Positions 22,490-33,704 of a DNA stretch of 64,000 nucleotides are shown piece after piece. Position 1 is the first letter of the stretch; every line of letters begins with the position of its first letter. The stretch covers positions 52,137,401-52,201,400 of the forward strand of contig NC_133529.1 in NCBI RefSeq assembly GCF_048544455.1, written 5' to 3'. The stretch is from Silene latifolia (Eukaryota; Streptophyta; Magnoliopsida; Caryophyllales; Caryophyllaceae). The notes beneath the pieces were generated by a model. The model saw only the letters and a list, made by a program, of their open reading frames with translations, did no database searches and was not told where the DNA came from. The translations under genes were made by a program, and so were the position numbers.

Positions 22490-25318
22490 TTGTTTTCAAG
22501 ATGTTTGATATTTTGCATGTCTAGAAGGTCACAAGGTGACTTGTTACCTTTTGATCGTGAAATTGAAAGAACTTTGACAACCAATAGGAGACTTGCTAGG
22601 AGGAATTTGAGAGGTATTAGTGAGGTTGTAGATATTCAACCAACTATTGAGTTCATCAACCCTTTTGCAAGAGAAGGTGAGGAAAACCCATTACACAATA
22701 CCACCCAAAATCAACCTACAATGCCTAAGTTTTCATCACACTCCGTACCCACCGAGGAGAACCTACCCAATGGTACTCCCACACCACAACATCTAACCGG
22801 AAATTTTATTGCCAAATCCGCCTTTATCCAATTAGTCGAAAGGAGCCAATTTGGGGGGATGCCTAGTGAAGACCCTCATTCTCATATGGAAACCTTTTGT
22901 GACTATTGTGATGCGATTTCTCAAACCGGTGTAACTCAAGACCAAAGTCGATGGGTCTTATTTCCTTTTTCTCTAATTGGCACCGCGAAACAATGGTTGA
23001 AGGGCCTTGATAAGGCCACTCTCGGAATTGATTCTTGGAAGAAGTTGGCTCTAGCTTTCTACAAAAAATTCTACCCACCGGAAAAGACTAACATGCTAAG
23101 AGCTCAAATTACGGGTTTTAAGCAAAGGGATGAAGAATCTTTGTATGAAGCTTGGGAGCGGTTCAAGGGAATTTGTCGCTCATGTCCTCACCATGGACTT
23201 AGCGAGTGGTTCTTGGTACAACAATTTTGGAATGGTTTATATGAAGATTCAAGGAACATTCTCAATATGGGATCAAATGGAATGTTCACCGAAGTTGATG
23301 AAAATCAAACATGGAACAAAATTAAGGAAATGGCGGTCCATAACTCACAATATAGTAGACCTCGCAAGGCTACTAGAGGAGGAAAGCATGAAGTGGACTC
23401 CGTTACTCAATTGGGTGCTCAACTTAGTGCTCACATTGACACAATCAATTTGAAGTTTGAAAAAGCTATGGCTAGACTTGAAGAAGTCTCACAATCACCA
23501 AAGCATCATGTTAATGCCATGACGGCATCTTCATCAATCCCATGTGGGATATGTGAGAATTGTGGAACTTTGGGACATGACCAAAGTGAATGTAGGGGAA
23601 CAAATGAACAAGTGAATGCTTTCCAAGCATACAAGAGCGGTACCCCTTATTCCAACTATTACAATGAAAACACCAAATTCCATCCAAATCTCTCATACAA
23701 AAGCCAAAATGTTCAAAACCCTCAAACAACATACACCCCACCTCCCATGAGAAACCAAAATCAAAGACCCTTTTACAATCAAAACCAAGGTTACCAAAAT
23801 CAAAATCCATACAATCACCAAAATGACCAAGGTTTTGATGTCCAAAAAGCGGTCCTCCAAATGCAAAAGAATCAACAAGAATTTTTCACTCAAATGCAAA
23901 AAGATAGCCAAGCAAAGGAAACAACCATCAACAACATCCTAGCTCACACCAAGATGTTGGAAACCCAATTGACTCAACTAGCATCTTCAAGCTCACAAAG
24001 ACAAAAGAGGCAATTACCACCTCAAAGTAATCCCCCAAGACATGAAACGGTTAGTGCCATTCACTTGAGAAGTGGTACAAGGTATGAAGCACCGAAGAAG
24101 CAAGTTGAGGATGAAGTTGTGGAAGCTAGTGATAAGGAAGAAATTGTGCAAAACTCCAAAGATGGAGAATCATCAAAGGAAGAAAGTTCAAAGAAAAATG
24201 AAGACAAGGTCAAGGAGAAGGAGCCCGTTGTGATTAGACTTCCTTTTCCAAGTCGTCAAGCCAAGCCCAAATTTGATGATCAACTTGGAAAGTTTATGGA
24301 AATTGTGAAGAATTTGGAAGTCTCGATTCCTTTCACGGAATTAATCAATCATGTGCCGGCCTATGCGAAATACATGAAAGATATCCTCACAAAGAAGAAG
24401 TCGATCCGGAAACTTGAGACTATCGCCTTCACTAAGGTGAGTAGTGCAATACTTCAAGGGAGTTCACCTCCAAAACTAAAGAATCCGGGAAGCTTCTCAA
24501 TACCGTGTACCATTGGCGACACAACGATCAACAAAGCCTTATGTGATCTAGGGGCTAGTGTGAGTGTCATGCCGTACTCGGTAAGTAAAAGGTTGGGGAT
24601 GGGAGAGCTTAAATGCACCAATATCACGCTCCAAATGGCCGATAGATCGACGAAGACACCATTAGGGATATGGGAAGATGTTCCCGTGCGAATTGGGAAG
24701 TTTTTCATCCCGGTGGACTTTGTCATTGTTGATATGGAGGAAGATTCCAACATTCCGATCATTCTAGGAAGACCTTTCCTACACACCGCGGGTGCGGTGA
24801 TTGATGTGAAACATGGTGAGCTCACTCTAGAAGTGGGAGATGAAAGCATAACCTTTAATCTTGACAAGACTATGAGAGCTCCTCGTTTGCATGAACCGTG
24901 TTTCATGATTGATCATTATAGCCGGAAGGATGAAAGGAAGAAGTCGGAACTCCAATGGAAGAAGAAAATTGAAGATGCTCCATTCAAAGAGCAAGTGAAT
25001 TGTGACAAGGAGAGCTTGCAAAGCTCATCAAAATCAAGCAAAGAAGAAGAGGATGGCCTCATTGGCCAAGAGAAGAAATTGGGAGAGTTGTCCCCATCAA
25101 ATCAAGAGATTTTCAATGATCAACTTAATGAAGTTTGTGGTCTTTGGGACGACGAATTTGAAGGGATTTTTAATCCCTACATTGGTAATGCCATTGATCA
25201 AGAACGACAACAAGGGCAAAGGTCTATTCAAGAGCTTTATAAGGATAATGAACAAGCTTTTGATTATTTCTTTAAGGTGTTGAGCAACATCAACAACACC
25301 TTAAACATGCCCCCTTAA
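22490..25318 (+). CDS. gag: Athila gag-protease polyprotein, looks whole (unit A)
   Basis: A single 942-codon frame. About residues 125-290 hold the Retrotrans_gag core (KQWLKGLDKATLGIDSWKKL; NMLRAQITGFKQRDEESLYE). A zinc knuckle CX2CX4HX4C (CENCGTLGHDQSEC) lies near residues 354-367. A Gln/Asn/Pro-rich stretch, a coiled segment and a charged Lys/Glu stretch follow. A retropepsin-like domain lies near 680-800 ([28 protein letters not shown]). Translation may begin at the second Met (22517), since the first codons look unrelated to gag. In the family this protein packages element RNA and processes itself. The frame ends before any RT, so no enzyme for reverse transcription or integration is supplied. 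It is the only open version among the four gag copies here. Confidence 0.9.
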   Translation: MFSRCLIFCMSRRSQGDLLPFDREIERTLTTNRRLARRNLRGISEVVDIQPTIEFINPFAREGEENPLHNTTQNQPTMPKFSSHSVPTEENLPNGTPTPQHLTGNFIAKSAFIQLVERSQFGGMPSEDPHSHMETFCDYCDAISQTGVTQDQSRWVLFPFSLIGTAKQWLKGLDKATLGIDSWKKLALAFYKKFYPPEKTNMLRAQITGFKQRDEESLYEAWERFKGICRSCPHHGLSEWFLVQQFWNGLYEDSRNILNMGSNGMFTEVDENQTWNKIKEMAVHNSQYSRPRKATRGGKHEVDSVTQLGAQLSAHIDTINLKFEKAMARLEEVSQSPKHHVNAMTASSSIPCGICENCGTLGHDQSECRGTNEQVNAFQAYKSGTPYSNYYNENTKFHPNLSYKSQNVQNPQTTYTPPPMRNQNQRPFYNQNQGYQNQNPYNHQNDQGFDVQKAVLQMQKNQQEFFTQMQKDSQAKETTINNILAHTKMLETQLTQLASSSSQRQKRQLPPQSNPPRHETVSAIHLRSGTRYEAPKKQVEDEVVEASDKEEIVQNSKDGESSKEESSKKNEDKVKEKEPVVIRLPFPSRQAKPKFDDQLGKFMEIVKNLEVSIPFTELINHVPAYAKYMKDILTKKKSIRKLETIAFTKVSSAILQGSSPPKLKNPGSFSIPCTIGDTTINKALCDLGASVSVMPYSVSKRLGMGELKCTNITLQMADRSTKTPLGIWEDVPVRIGKFFIPVDFVIVDMEEDSNIPIILGRPFLHTAGAVIDVKHGELTLEVGDESITFNLDKTMRAPRLHEPCFMIDHYSRKDERKKSELQWKKKIEDAPFKEQVNCDKESLQSSSKSSKEEEDGLIGQEKKLGELSPSNQEIFNDQLNEVCGLWDDEFEGIFNPYIGNAIDQERQQGQRSIQELYKDNEQAFDYFFKVLSNINNTLNMPP

Positions 25319-25646
25319 CATCTCATCTAGAATGAGAGTTTGGTGGAGTCCTCCCTAAACCACCATTTGTAAATATTTCTAACTCCCTAACTCGCATTTC
25401 AATTCTTGTATTGCATTTTTGTCATCTTTGGATTTATTTTATTTACTTTGATCAAGATAATTGTCATGTTTGAGAGAAGTAAGGGAGGGACTAACGATTT
25501 CAATTGATGTGTAGTGCTTTACCTTGGTGTGGGGATGACATTTGCCTAGGCTATCCTTGCCTAGTAATGCCCCCACAATGAAGAACACAAGATATGAAGA
25601 AGAATGGAAGAATGGTAAGGGAAATGCATTGTACACGGATGGAACT

Positions 25647-26030
25647 GAATCCGGGTACAAAGGGGTAGAATCCGAGCGGATTCAGGAGAATCCGCCCGTC
25701 TTCAGATAATCCGAGCGTACTGGGTAGAAGACGCACGTCCTTCTGAGCTGAATTTTGAAAAAAATTTGACTGTAAGAGAATCCGGCGTCCGAACAAAGAA
25801 TCCGCCCGTCTCTGAAAATACGCCCGTCTTGAAGGGAAGACACCCGTCTTCTCAGCTGAGGAAAACAAGGAAAAATCCCTGTGAAGGAATCCGTCCGTCT
25901 TCTGGAGAATCCGCCCGTCCCGTATCAGCGAATCCGAGCGTCTTCTCTTGAATACGCCCGTCTTTAGGCGAGTTTTTCCCAACCCAGAAAGTGCAGAATC
26001 CGCCGTCTTGAGCGAAACCGCACGGATTGC
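25647..26030 (+). repeat. AATCCG-motif cluster before second ORF (unit A)
   Basis: About fifteen variants of (G)AATCCGNNCGTCTTC or AATACGCCCGTCTT in 385 bp, for example near 25660, 25688, 25800, 25920 and 25950. They are of the same type as the cluster in the LTR but more numerous. Equivalent clusters: about 40513-40878 in unit B and 55339-55722 in unit C. Confidence 0.8.
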
Positions 26031-26053
26031 CCCGATTCGAAAATTTCGGTCTT

Positions 26054-26060
26054 TATAAAA
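26054..26060 (+). promoter_or_regulatory. TATA box before second ORF (unit A)
   Basis: TATAAAA followed by CCCTTCCCACCTTCATTCA, about 295 bases before the ATG at 26354. It is conserved at 40905-40911 and 55750-55756. With the motif cluster upstream it looks like an internal promoter; this is inference from sequence only. Confidence 0.5.
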
Positions 26061-26353
26061 CCCTTCCCACCTTCATTCACTCATTCATTCATAACACTAC
26101 TCAAAAACATCAAAACCCTCATCCCCTCCATCACATAAACAAAATCCCGCAACTACATTCACCAAAATCAAATCAAACCATCCTTCTAACAACAAATCAA
26201 TCACTCCTTTTCCAATAACAATCAAAACCAAGCACAAATCTTCAACCTTTGAGTCGATTTTTGAATTCATAAAGGCAAAGCCTTTCACCTTTAAATCGAT
26301 TTGGGTACACTACAAATTGAAGATTTTTCGTTCTTTTCTTTGTTAATTCATCA

Positions 26354-27952
26354 ATGGCAAGGACTAAGGGAGCAAGAAAGGCATCAAAGGCACCAAAGAC
26401 ACTTTCACAAAGGCAAAAGGCTCTTCAAGCAAAGAAAGCATTGGCTATGGTGGTAGCAACCCCAAACTTGGAAGTGCAACAACAACAACAACCTTCTATG
26501 GGAGCAACAACATCTACTACTCCGGAAATCGATCAACTCTTGCATTATCCGGAGGTAACTTTTATTTCCAAAACCCATAGAGATACTTTTGCCAAGTTTG
26601 CTAGGAAATCACTTCAATCCACCAAATTTATTTGTGAAGATACCTTAGATAAATTAGGTGTCCTTGAGCAAACTAGAGCCTTTTTCAAAGCAATGGGGTT
26701 GAAGAAATTGTTTGAAACAAAGGAATTGACATACCCCTCCCTTTACCTTGGAGTTTTTGAGTTCTTTGAAAGTCACCAAAGTTGAGTCTAGGGAGAATCT
26801 CGAGTTTCGTCTAGCTAATGTTAGTAGATGCATTTCCTTTAGGGAATTGGGTGAAATTTTGGGTCTTAGTGATGAACCGAGTTATTTCAAGAATTATGGA
26901 AAGTATGACCCCGACCCTCTTTGGGAGGCAATTTCCGGAAGGAAATTTGAGGACTTTCATGCGAGTCGTGCTCTTTTAGTCCACCATCCGGGCATAAGAG
27001 TATGGCACAAGATCATAGGAAACACCATTATTGCAAGGAAAGATACCAACCATTTCACCAAACTTGATTTTATTCTTCTTGAATCGGCTTTGAATATTGG
27101 GAGAGTACACACCAAGCCTTTCAACTCTTTAAGGCTTTTGGTAGATTGATGGCTCAACATTGATTGTGGGAAGAAAGGCACTACCGTTATTGTCAATGGC
27201 GGCTTAGTCACTATCCTAGCCAAATACTTTGATCCTAACTTCAACAAGGATAGCAAGTATGAAGCAAAGGAGGGTGGTCATCTTGTTGATATGCATACTA
27301 TGATAAACAAGTACAAGTGGGTTGCCCATAATCCTCTTGACACCAAGTATGGATGGCTCACTAGTGAAGCTAAATCGTTTACTTTGACTTCAAAGATTTG
27401 TCGTCTAAGTGTCCACCGGACCAATTATCTACTTCCCCTTTCTAAAGAGGCCGAGTATATTATCCAACAACAAAAGGGTGAACTTGAAATGCCCTCCTCT
27501 TCCATTGTCATACCACCTTACCCTTTTGAGTACGAAGAGTTCAAGCCCGAGGGGGTTGAAGCAAGAAATGATTATGTGACTCTTCTCATGCAAGCAATGC
27601 ACAAGCAACCTTTGAGGATCGGAAAAACGCTTACTTGGCTCAATATCCACCCCTCTTACACTTAGCTAGGCAAGGACTACTTGATCCATCATGTCCTTTG
27701 CCTAGTTGGGCGGATAGAGAAGTCCTATTTCCGGGTGCATCTAGGGTTGTTTCGGGTGACAATTAGGTTGTTGGTAATGAAGAAGTTGATGATAACATTG
27801 GTGAAGAAGCAAGTGAAGAAGGAGGAGAGGATGGTGAGCAAGATGGTGAGCAAGATGAAGAAGAAAGTGATGAAGCAAATGAAGAGGAAGGTGGCAATGA
27901 GACCACTTCTAATGAGGAAAGTGATGATGATGATGATATGATGGAATATTAG
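26354..27952 (+). pseudogene. ATHILA ORF-1-like second ORF, remnant (unit A)
   Basis: Basic, Gln-rich N-terminus (MARTKGARKASKAPKTLSQR), then a domain matching my knowledge of the Pfam ATHILA ORF-1 family (RCISFRELGEILGLSDEPSY; FHASRALLVHHPGIRVWHK; HFTKLDFILLESALNIGRV), and a strongly acidic Glu/Asp-rich tail. In Athila elements an ORF downstream of gag-pol is often called env-like; its function is not established. I see no clear signal peptide or membrane span. It is broken about three times in this copy. Confidence 0.75.
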
Positions 27953-29735
27953 CAAGCCTTGGAGGCTCCTACCCTCTCATGGTTTGTCTATTTCTCTCTT
28001 TATTTTAATTATTTTTCTTGATCATTGTTGGAGTAGTCCTAAGCACCATAGAGGACTCACACCTCGGTACCATTGAGGTGTTCTCATTTTATTGTTCCCG
28101 CTTTTAAAATCCAAAATGACAAATTAGTTTCATGCATTGCATAGTGTGTGCATGAACTACACCCATCCTTAAGACATTAGCAATAGTGTCTCACTCGGTT
28201 TGGGGAAGTTAATGCATACACAACGGGAGGTAATCTAAATTATCCTCTCCGTCATAACAAAAACCATGCATCATGTAGTGTAGCTTAGAATAGATTGCAT
28301 TTAGTATAGAAATCATGCATCATCTTTGCATAATTTCCATCATTTTGGCCATTGAGGACAATGCCCATATTAGTGTGGGGATGGGAATTCTAACACTTAA
28401 CTCTTATTCAAAAAATCCAAAAAAATTGAAAAATTTCGAAAATCATAAAAATTTGAAAATTTGAAAACCCAAAAACATGTTTATTTCCTTTTGTATATAT
28501 AGTCTTGTATATATTGTGTTTGTTCTATCCTTGTTCACATTGATCGACTACGCCACATCCGAGACATGAGGATCATGAAGACCGCATGGTATGATCTTTC
28601 CAATCTCCTTTTTCCTCTTTATGTTAATGACTATGTGGCTTTATTTTGATTGATGCGGTATAACAATGTGAACATAGGACTTGCATTTAGTTTATATGTC
28701 ATACTAGTTGATAGAATCAGTTGCATTAGGATGTTTATATTAGTTGCATCATAGCATGTAGTTGCATGTTAGAAAAGTTTTGAAAAGTGCCTAATTAGGA
28801 ACCTTGACAAGAGCAACTAAGCCATTACAAATACTTGTTCAACTTAAGACTTTGCCTACTAGAATGGTTGTAAAACACCCTAGATAGTGTCATACTAGTG
28901 TCTTTTGATCCATGACCCAAAGCCTAGTGAAGGGTTTGCATGTGAGTCACCTATCCAACCCCGTGATGCGATGTGGACTTGGTTAACTTGTCTAGGTGAC
29001 CTTGATTGACCTTGTGGTAAGGCAACCCAAAAATATTTTCTATCAATAAGTTTGAAGTGCTCATTTCTAAAGTTTTATCATGTGGAAGTAATTTAATGCT
29101 AAGGAAACCTCAAATGTTATGAATTGTTGAATGTTGAGAAATTTAAATTGTTGTGATGGAGGCGTACCACTTCGATGTGCTTTGGAGCGGGATCCATTGA
29201 ATTGGGCCCCCACACGGTTGTGAATTCGGCCGCCTAGAGACAGAGTGATTATCACCCCGAAAAGCTATTGTCTAGAGGTTAACCGGTTGCCTAATAAGCG
29301 ATTGGCGAAAGCAAAGGACACTAGCCCGGAAGGGACAAACCCCATCTTAAATTTTTGAAATGTGAAAGTTGAATGAGGTCAATTTTTGAATACTAGTCAT
29401 ATCCACCCGTTGTGTATAAAGATTTGAGCATTTCATTCCCAAAAAGCCTTTTTGTCAAGCCACTTTGTCGAGCTTGGGACGATCCATGACCTTTACTTTT
29501 GTAGAGAATTCGAGACTTGTCATGTCATATGCTACTAGCATCATAGGGATCATCATTCCACCACCATCCGATCGCCCTTGACGAAAGCATTTGGAAATTG
29601 AGGACGAAAGTAGTCTAGTTTAACACCATTTGGAGGTGATTTAGTGCCATCCTATTAGCCTTAGTAATTTGTTGAACTAGTATTTGTGAAGGATTACATG
29701 CTCTTAAATTTGTTCCTCTTTAGTGCCTCCGCCAC
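27953..29735 (+). other. Athila 3' UTR, truncated by tandem junction (unit A)
   Basis: About 1.8 kb without coding potential after the second ORF. It includes a run of phased A-tracts (28410-28475). The short ORFs inside are not credible. It stops at TGCCTCCGCCAC, where the filler of the tandem junction begins. Confidence 0.7.
28410..28475. other. Phased A-tracts, probable curved DNA (unit A)
   Basis: Eight A-tracts of four to seven bases begin near 28410, 28419, 28429, 28439, 28447, 28456, 28464 and 28471, a spacing of about 8-10 bases. A-tracts in phase with the helix are known to bend DNA. The same tract occurs near 43258-43322 and 58106-58172. Confidence 0.5.
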
Positions 29736-29788
29736 ATGCTCTTAAATTTGTTCCTCTTTAGTGCCTCTTTAGTAATTTGTTGAACTAG
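29736..29788. other. Tandem junction A/B with copied filler
   Basis: After TGCCTCCGCCAC the sequence repeats pieces of what comes just before it: first the ATGCTCTTAAATTTGTTCC...GTGCCTC segment (original about 29698-29729), then TTAGTAATTTGTTGAACTAG (original about 29662-29681), then it enters copia LTR sequence at AGTTTGAC. CTAG is shared at the final switch. Confidence 0.85.
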
Positions 29789-30953
29789 AGTTTGACATTA
29801 CTGTCGTGCGACGGTGGTGATCAGTTGATCCCTTGAGGTCACACCTAAAGGACGATTCCCTTAATTGAAAAGGTTAATTAATTGTATACCGATACAGATT
29901 AATTAATTCCTTAAAATTGAACAAATTATTATCATAAGAGAGAAAAGTGACATCTTATTATAATGTGATTAAATAAGATTTTATTTAGTAATTTAAGAAG
30001 TTATATTACTAATATTAATCGGTGTTTGCGAAACACGCAAGATGAGAATGATAAGTTAGTTATAATTACAAGATATTGTGAATTATACTAACTAGTAATT
30101 AAATGACCATTTTATGAGAAAGTAATTTTATATTACTAGTCAATTTGTTAAATATGATTTATTTAATTTGTAAATGATATTTAATTTGGTAAATATGCAT
30201 TTTAAATTAAAACATGACATAAGACATGTCACATGTCACATGTCACATGACATACAATTGTACAATTGACAAAAATAAAATGGACTCCATATTACACACA
30301 TAAACCGAAATTGGTGGGCATTGTGAGATGTTTTGTCTTTTTCCATTTGTCTTATTCATTTGTCCAAATTGCATGATAGTGACATAACAATGCAAAAGAC
30401 TTACACCTATTTTGTCTTGTGAAGACAAAAAGAAAAATAATCATGGTCTATTACCACTAGAGGCCACCGGTTTTTGTGAGCATTATTAGAGAGTTTTTCC
30501 TCTATTTTTCATCACTCTCTCATGTTCTAAGAAAACATAAAAACTTCTCTCTTGTTCTTCACAAAATTCATTTTTGTGAATCTAATTTGTTTAAATCAAA
30601 CACTAATAATACTAGAAGTAGTATATGAGTATTAGTAATAGATTTTAAGGTAAACTACATTACAAACATCTAGTACATGTTAGTTTGTGGGATTAAGGGA
30701 TAGTCTTGGGTGCAACTAATTGGAGGGCTTCTATTTTGAGGTCATGTATGTTCATCCAATATTGGAAAGCTCAAGAACTAACAAGAAGGAGATCTTGTTG
30801 GTGCCCATTTGACCGAAATTCATATGGTGAGAAAATGTTTTCTTATCTTCTTTTATTTTAGTTTGCATGCATAAGATCTAGAATTTATTTTATGACTAAA
30901 TAAATTTAGAACATATAAGAATATGTTGTAACATGAGATATAGATTCCCTACA
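29785..30953 (+). repeat. Copia-type LTR, 5'-truncated (unit B)
   Basis: Matches 14891-16052; the first ~140 bases of the LTR are absent because the unit starts within it. It ends TTCCCTACA and is followed by the iMet-type primer site at 30956-30968. A CACATGT run near 30228-30250 has one repeat more than in unit A. Confidence 0.9.
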
Positions 30954-31835
30954 ATCGGTATCAGAGCCTTGGTTGTTTGCATGCAAATCGGTTATAGTTT
31001 TTCCGAGTTATACGATTAACATATAAAACTTGTAAATTTGTGTTATTATGATATATCACGAAAATAATTTATGCATGTTAAATTTTCTGATCCTAAAATG
31101 TAATTAGGATATTTTGGTTAATTTATGGATTTTTATTGTTCATTTTATATAATATTGGCATTAAAATGTGATTTTTATGATAAAAATGTCATTTTTGGAC
31201 GAAAATTAGCTAAACTTCGAATTTTCCAGTGGTTTTTGGATATGGTTTCACATATATTATTTTTAGATGATCTCGAAATTTTCATAATTTTTGGAGTTCT
31301 TATGCTCGAAAAATGGATTTTTCATGTTAAAAATCGAATTTAAATGAAAAATAGGTTAATATGAGAAATATTTCGAATCTGGTCATAGAAATTTAGTATG
31401 TTGTCACATGCAATTTTACAAGATGTGTGTAAAATAATAGGCTATAATGAAGTTTTCATGCATGATTTATGGATTTTTGATGAAAAATAGCATAAATAGT
31501 GACTTAATTAGTGAATAATTGCTAAAACATACTTCATGACTAAGGAAAAACGTCACATGTTGCATTTTATCATATAATTGAAAAGTTGATGAATATAATT
31601 TTTCTCATGTTTTTATGATTTTTATTGATAAATCCGATAAACCGCAACTTTGTTTTTCCCGATAACTTTCGAAATTTTTAACCTAAGTTTTTGAACATTA
31701 TGAGTGTCATGGTATTTTTCCAGAATGTTCATGAGTTTAAATTTCAAATTTTGAATTTATTTGAAATTTTTGTGATTTATTTGAAGTTTATAACATTTTA
31801 TTGTAATTTTGAGTCCATTAATAAACAATTTTAAG

Positions 31836-31884
<49 letters not shown>

Positions 31885-32511
31885 TGGGTTGAAACGCTGT
31901 GGATACGTCACGTGTCTCATACAGCCTTAATGACAAGCATTTATTACAGCTAATCATTTAATAGGCACATAATAAATGCAGCATAAATCTCGATAAATAT
32001 TAATATTAATTTAATAAATTTTATTATAAAATTATATTAAATAATTACGTTGATTTGATTCTAAATTTAAAAAAATATTTTGATAAAAATTCTAAATTCT
32101 AAATAAAAACGTTCATTGCGAAAAATGTTTTCAATCGAGTATAATTTTCATTATATTTATTTACATATTTTGATATGTAGAGATGATTTAAAGTGAGTAT
32201 CTTACAATGTGTTACATTTACGTAAAAAAATATTTTGAAAAAGTTATACAACTTAGACCATTAATTTTATTAAGAAAAATATTTTTTGAAGAGTTATTGT
32301 ATTTATTAAAAACAAAACTTAAAAAAACTACTAAGATATAAGTTTTTATAGTGTGGAAACGAAAAAATTATATTGCGACAAAATGAATACATATGAGATT
32401 TTGAGAGTTTTAAATACTCTGATAACGAGTATGTAGGTATACAGTGATCACGAGTGAGTTTGAATAATTAAAAGAAAAGTAATGATTATTAAGTAATATA
32501 ATTTTATATAA

Positions 32512-32900
32512 GGTTTTTCTACGTGGTACTCGTGTTTCTTCGCATTCTACATGGTACCCCTTTATTTTTGAAAATATAAGTGGTATCCCTAAATTTAGTA
32601 AAATGTTCTAAAAATACTCAATCTACTAAAAATCACGTTTTTAATATGTTGGATTTTGTAAAGAAAATATGTTTACAAATTACAATTGAGTAGACGATGT
32701 TTATGTTAATGACATGACAAATTATTGCCAAAAAATCAATAAAAAATGGATAAATTAAACATTTTGAAGAGGCGGATTAGAGCATTTTCGGTATTTTAAG
32801 ATGTTTTTATCATATTTAGGGGTACCACGGGTATTTTTGAAAAGCGAGGGGTATTACGTAGAATTCGAATAAATACAAGGGTATCATGTAGAAAAACCCT
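32512..32900. mobile_element. Small non-autonomous TIR element (unit B)
   Basis: The copy of the element at 17657-18045, with the same ends and AT-rich flanks. It came with the block duplication rather than by a separate insertion, since its position in the unit is identical. Confidence 0.75.
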
Positions 32901-33677
32901 ATTATATAAACAACATGAAAAAGTAGAATACACATTACATTTTCCTCTAATATCTTTAGGTAAAGATGTATACGTCAAGAATAAAACATTAGTTATGACT
33001 AACTAGATATTACTTTTATTTAAATATTTTATATGTTATCTTATAAAAATGATATTTGAGAAAGTTCAACCTATTTTATTTATGGGTAAACTCTTAAACA
33101 TCGTTATATATAGTTGTTAAATAAATAAAATGTGCAAATTTCTTATAGATATGTTTGACACATAGCACATGTAAGACACAACCAAAACATTTGAATAAGT
33201 TTAGTTTGGGCCATATATGTTTGATACATAAATATCAAACGTTATACATACAAAATTAAAAATTGCATAAAATTATATTCACATTATTTTGAACAAATAT
33301 TTTAAGCGATTTGGAACATAACGTAATGTGAATTGATATTTGCTCAGCTACAATTTTAACAAATAATTTTTTAACAAATAATTTGATACCTTAATGTTGA
33401 TTGTTGCATTATCCGAATAAATTTTATTTTAATTAATTTGATATTTGACCAGTTACAATTTTTTTGTAAAATGTTGATCATGCGTAATTAACTATAACTT
33501 AGTATTAGTTTTAATTAATATTATATGTATTTTATTTTAAAGCACTGAATTTAAACCTAAAAAAATAAAATTTGAGAAAAAAAATTAATTGATTTTTATT
33601 TATAGGTAAAAATATTAAAGGTTATATATGAATTATATTATTTTTCTTCAATGATAATAATAAAATTTTAAAACACG

Positions 33678-33704
33678 TCGCGCGAAGCGCGAGATACTAC
33701 CTAG
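33678..33704 (+). mobile_element. Helitron 3' terminus (unit B)
   Basis: Hairpin TCGCGC-GAA-GCGCGA and CTAG end identical to 18822-18848. Confidence 0.7.

Larger units (their letters stand above)
25319..26353 (+). other. Spacer between gag-protease and second ORF, promoter-like (unit A)
   Basis: About 1 kb where RT/integrase would be expected, but with no such coding. It contains a segment with GGTGTGGGGATGACA (near 25525), then an AATCCG-motif cluster (25647-26030), a TATA box (26054-26060), and a CT/CA-rich tract with few G's (26060-26230) resembling a plant 5' UTR, leading to the ATG of the second ORF at 26354. Confidence 0.6.
20619..29735 (+). mobile_element. Athila-lineage derivative without RT/integrase (unit A)
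   Basis: Parts in order: 5' LTR, primer site, gag-protease ORF, spacer with a promoter-like module, second ORF of ATHILA ORF-1 type, long 3' UTR. RT, RNase H and integrase are not seen anywhere in the copy, so it would depend on a partner element. The 3' LTR is missing from this unit because the tandem junction cuts the 3' UTR. The gag-protease ORF looks whole; the second ORF is broken about three times. Confidence 0.85.
14891..29784 (+). repeat. Tandem block, unit A (14.89 kb)
   Basis: The first of three head-to-tail copies. It begins at CTAGAGTTTGAC inside the copia LTR, runs through the leader, Helitron end, TIR element and Athila derivative, and ends in a filler junction. It is the copy with the longest AT microsatellite and the best preserved gag ORF. 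Confidence 0.9.

Noticed and set aside
22863-25021. Antisense open frames over gag-protease
   Set aside because: They are shadows of the real gag frame, recur at the same places in every copy, and match no known family.
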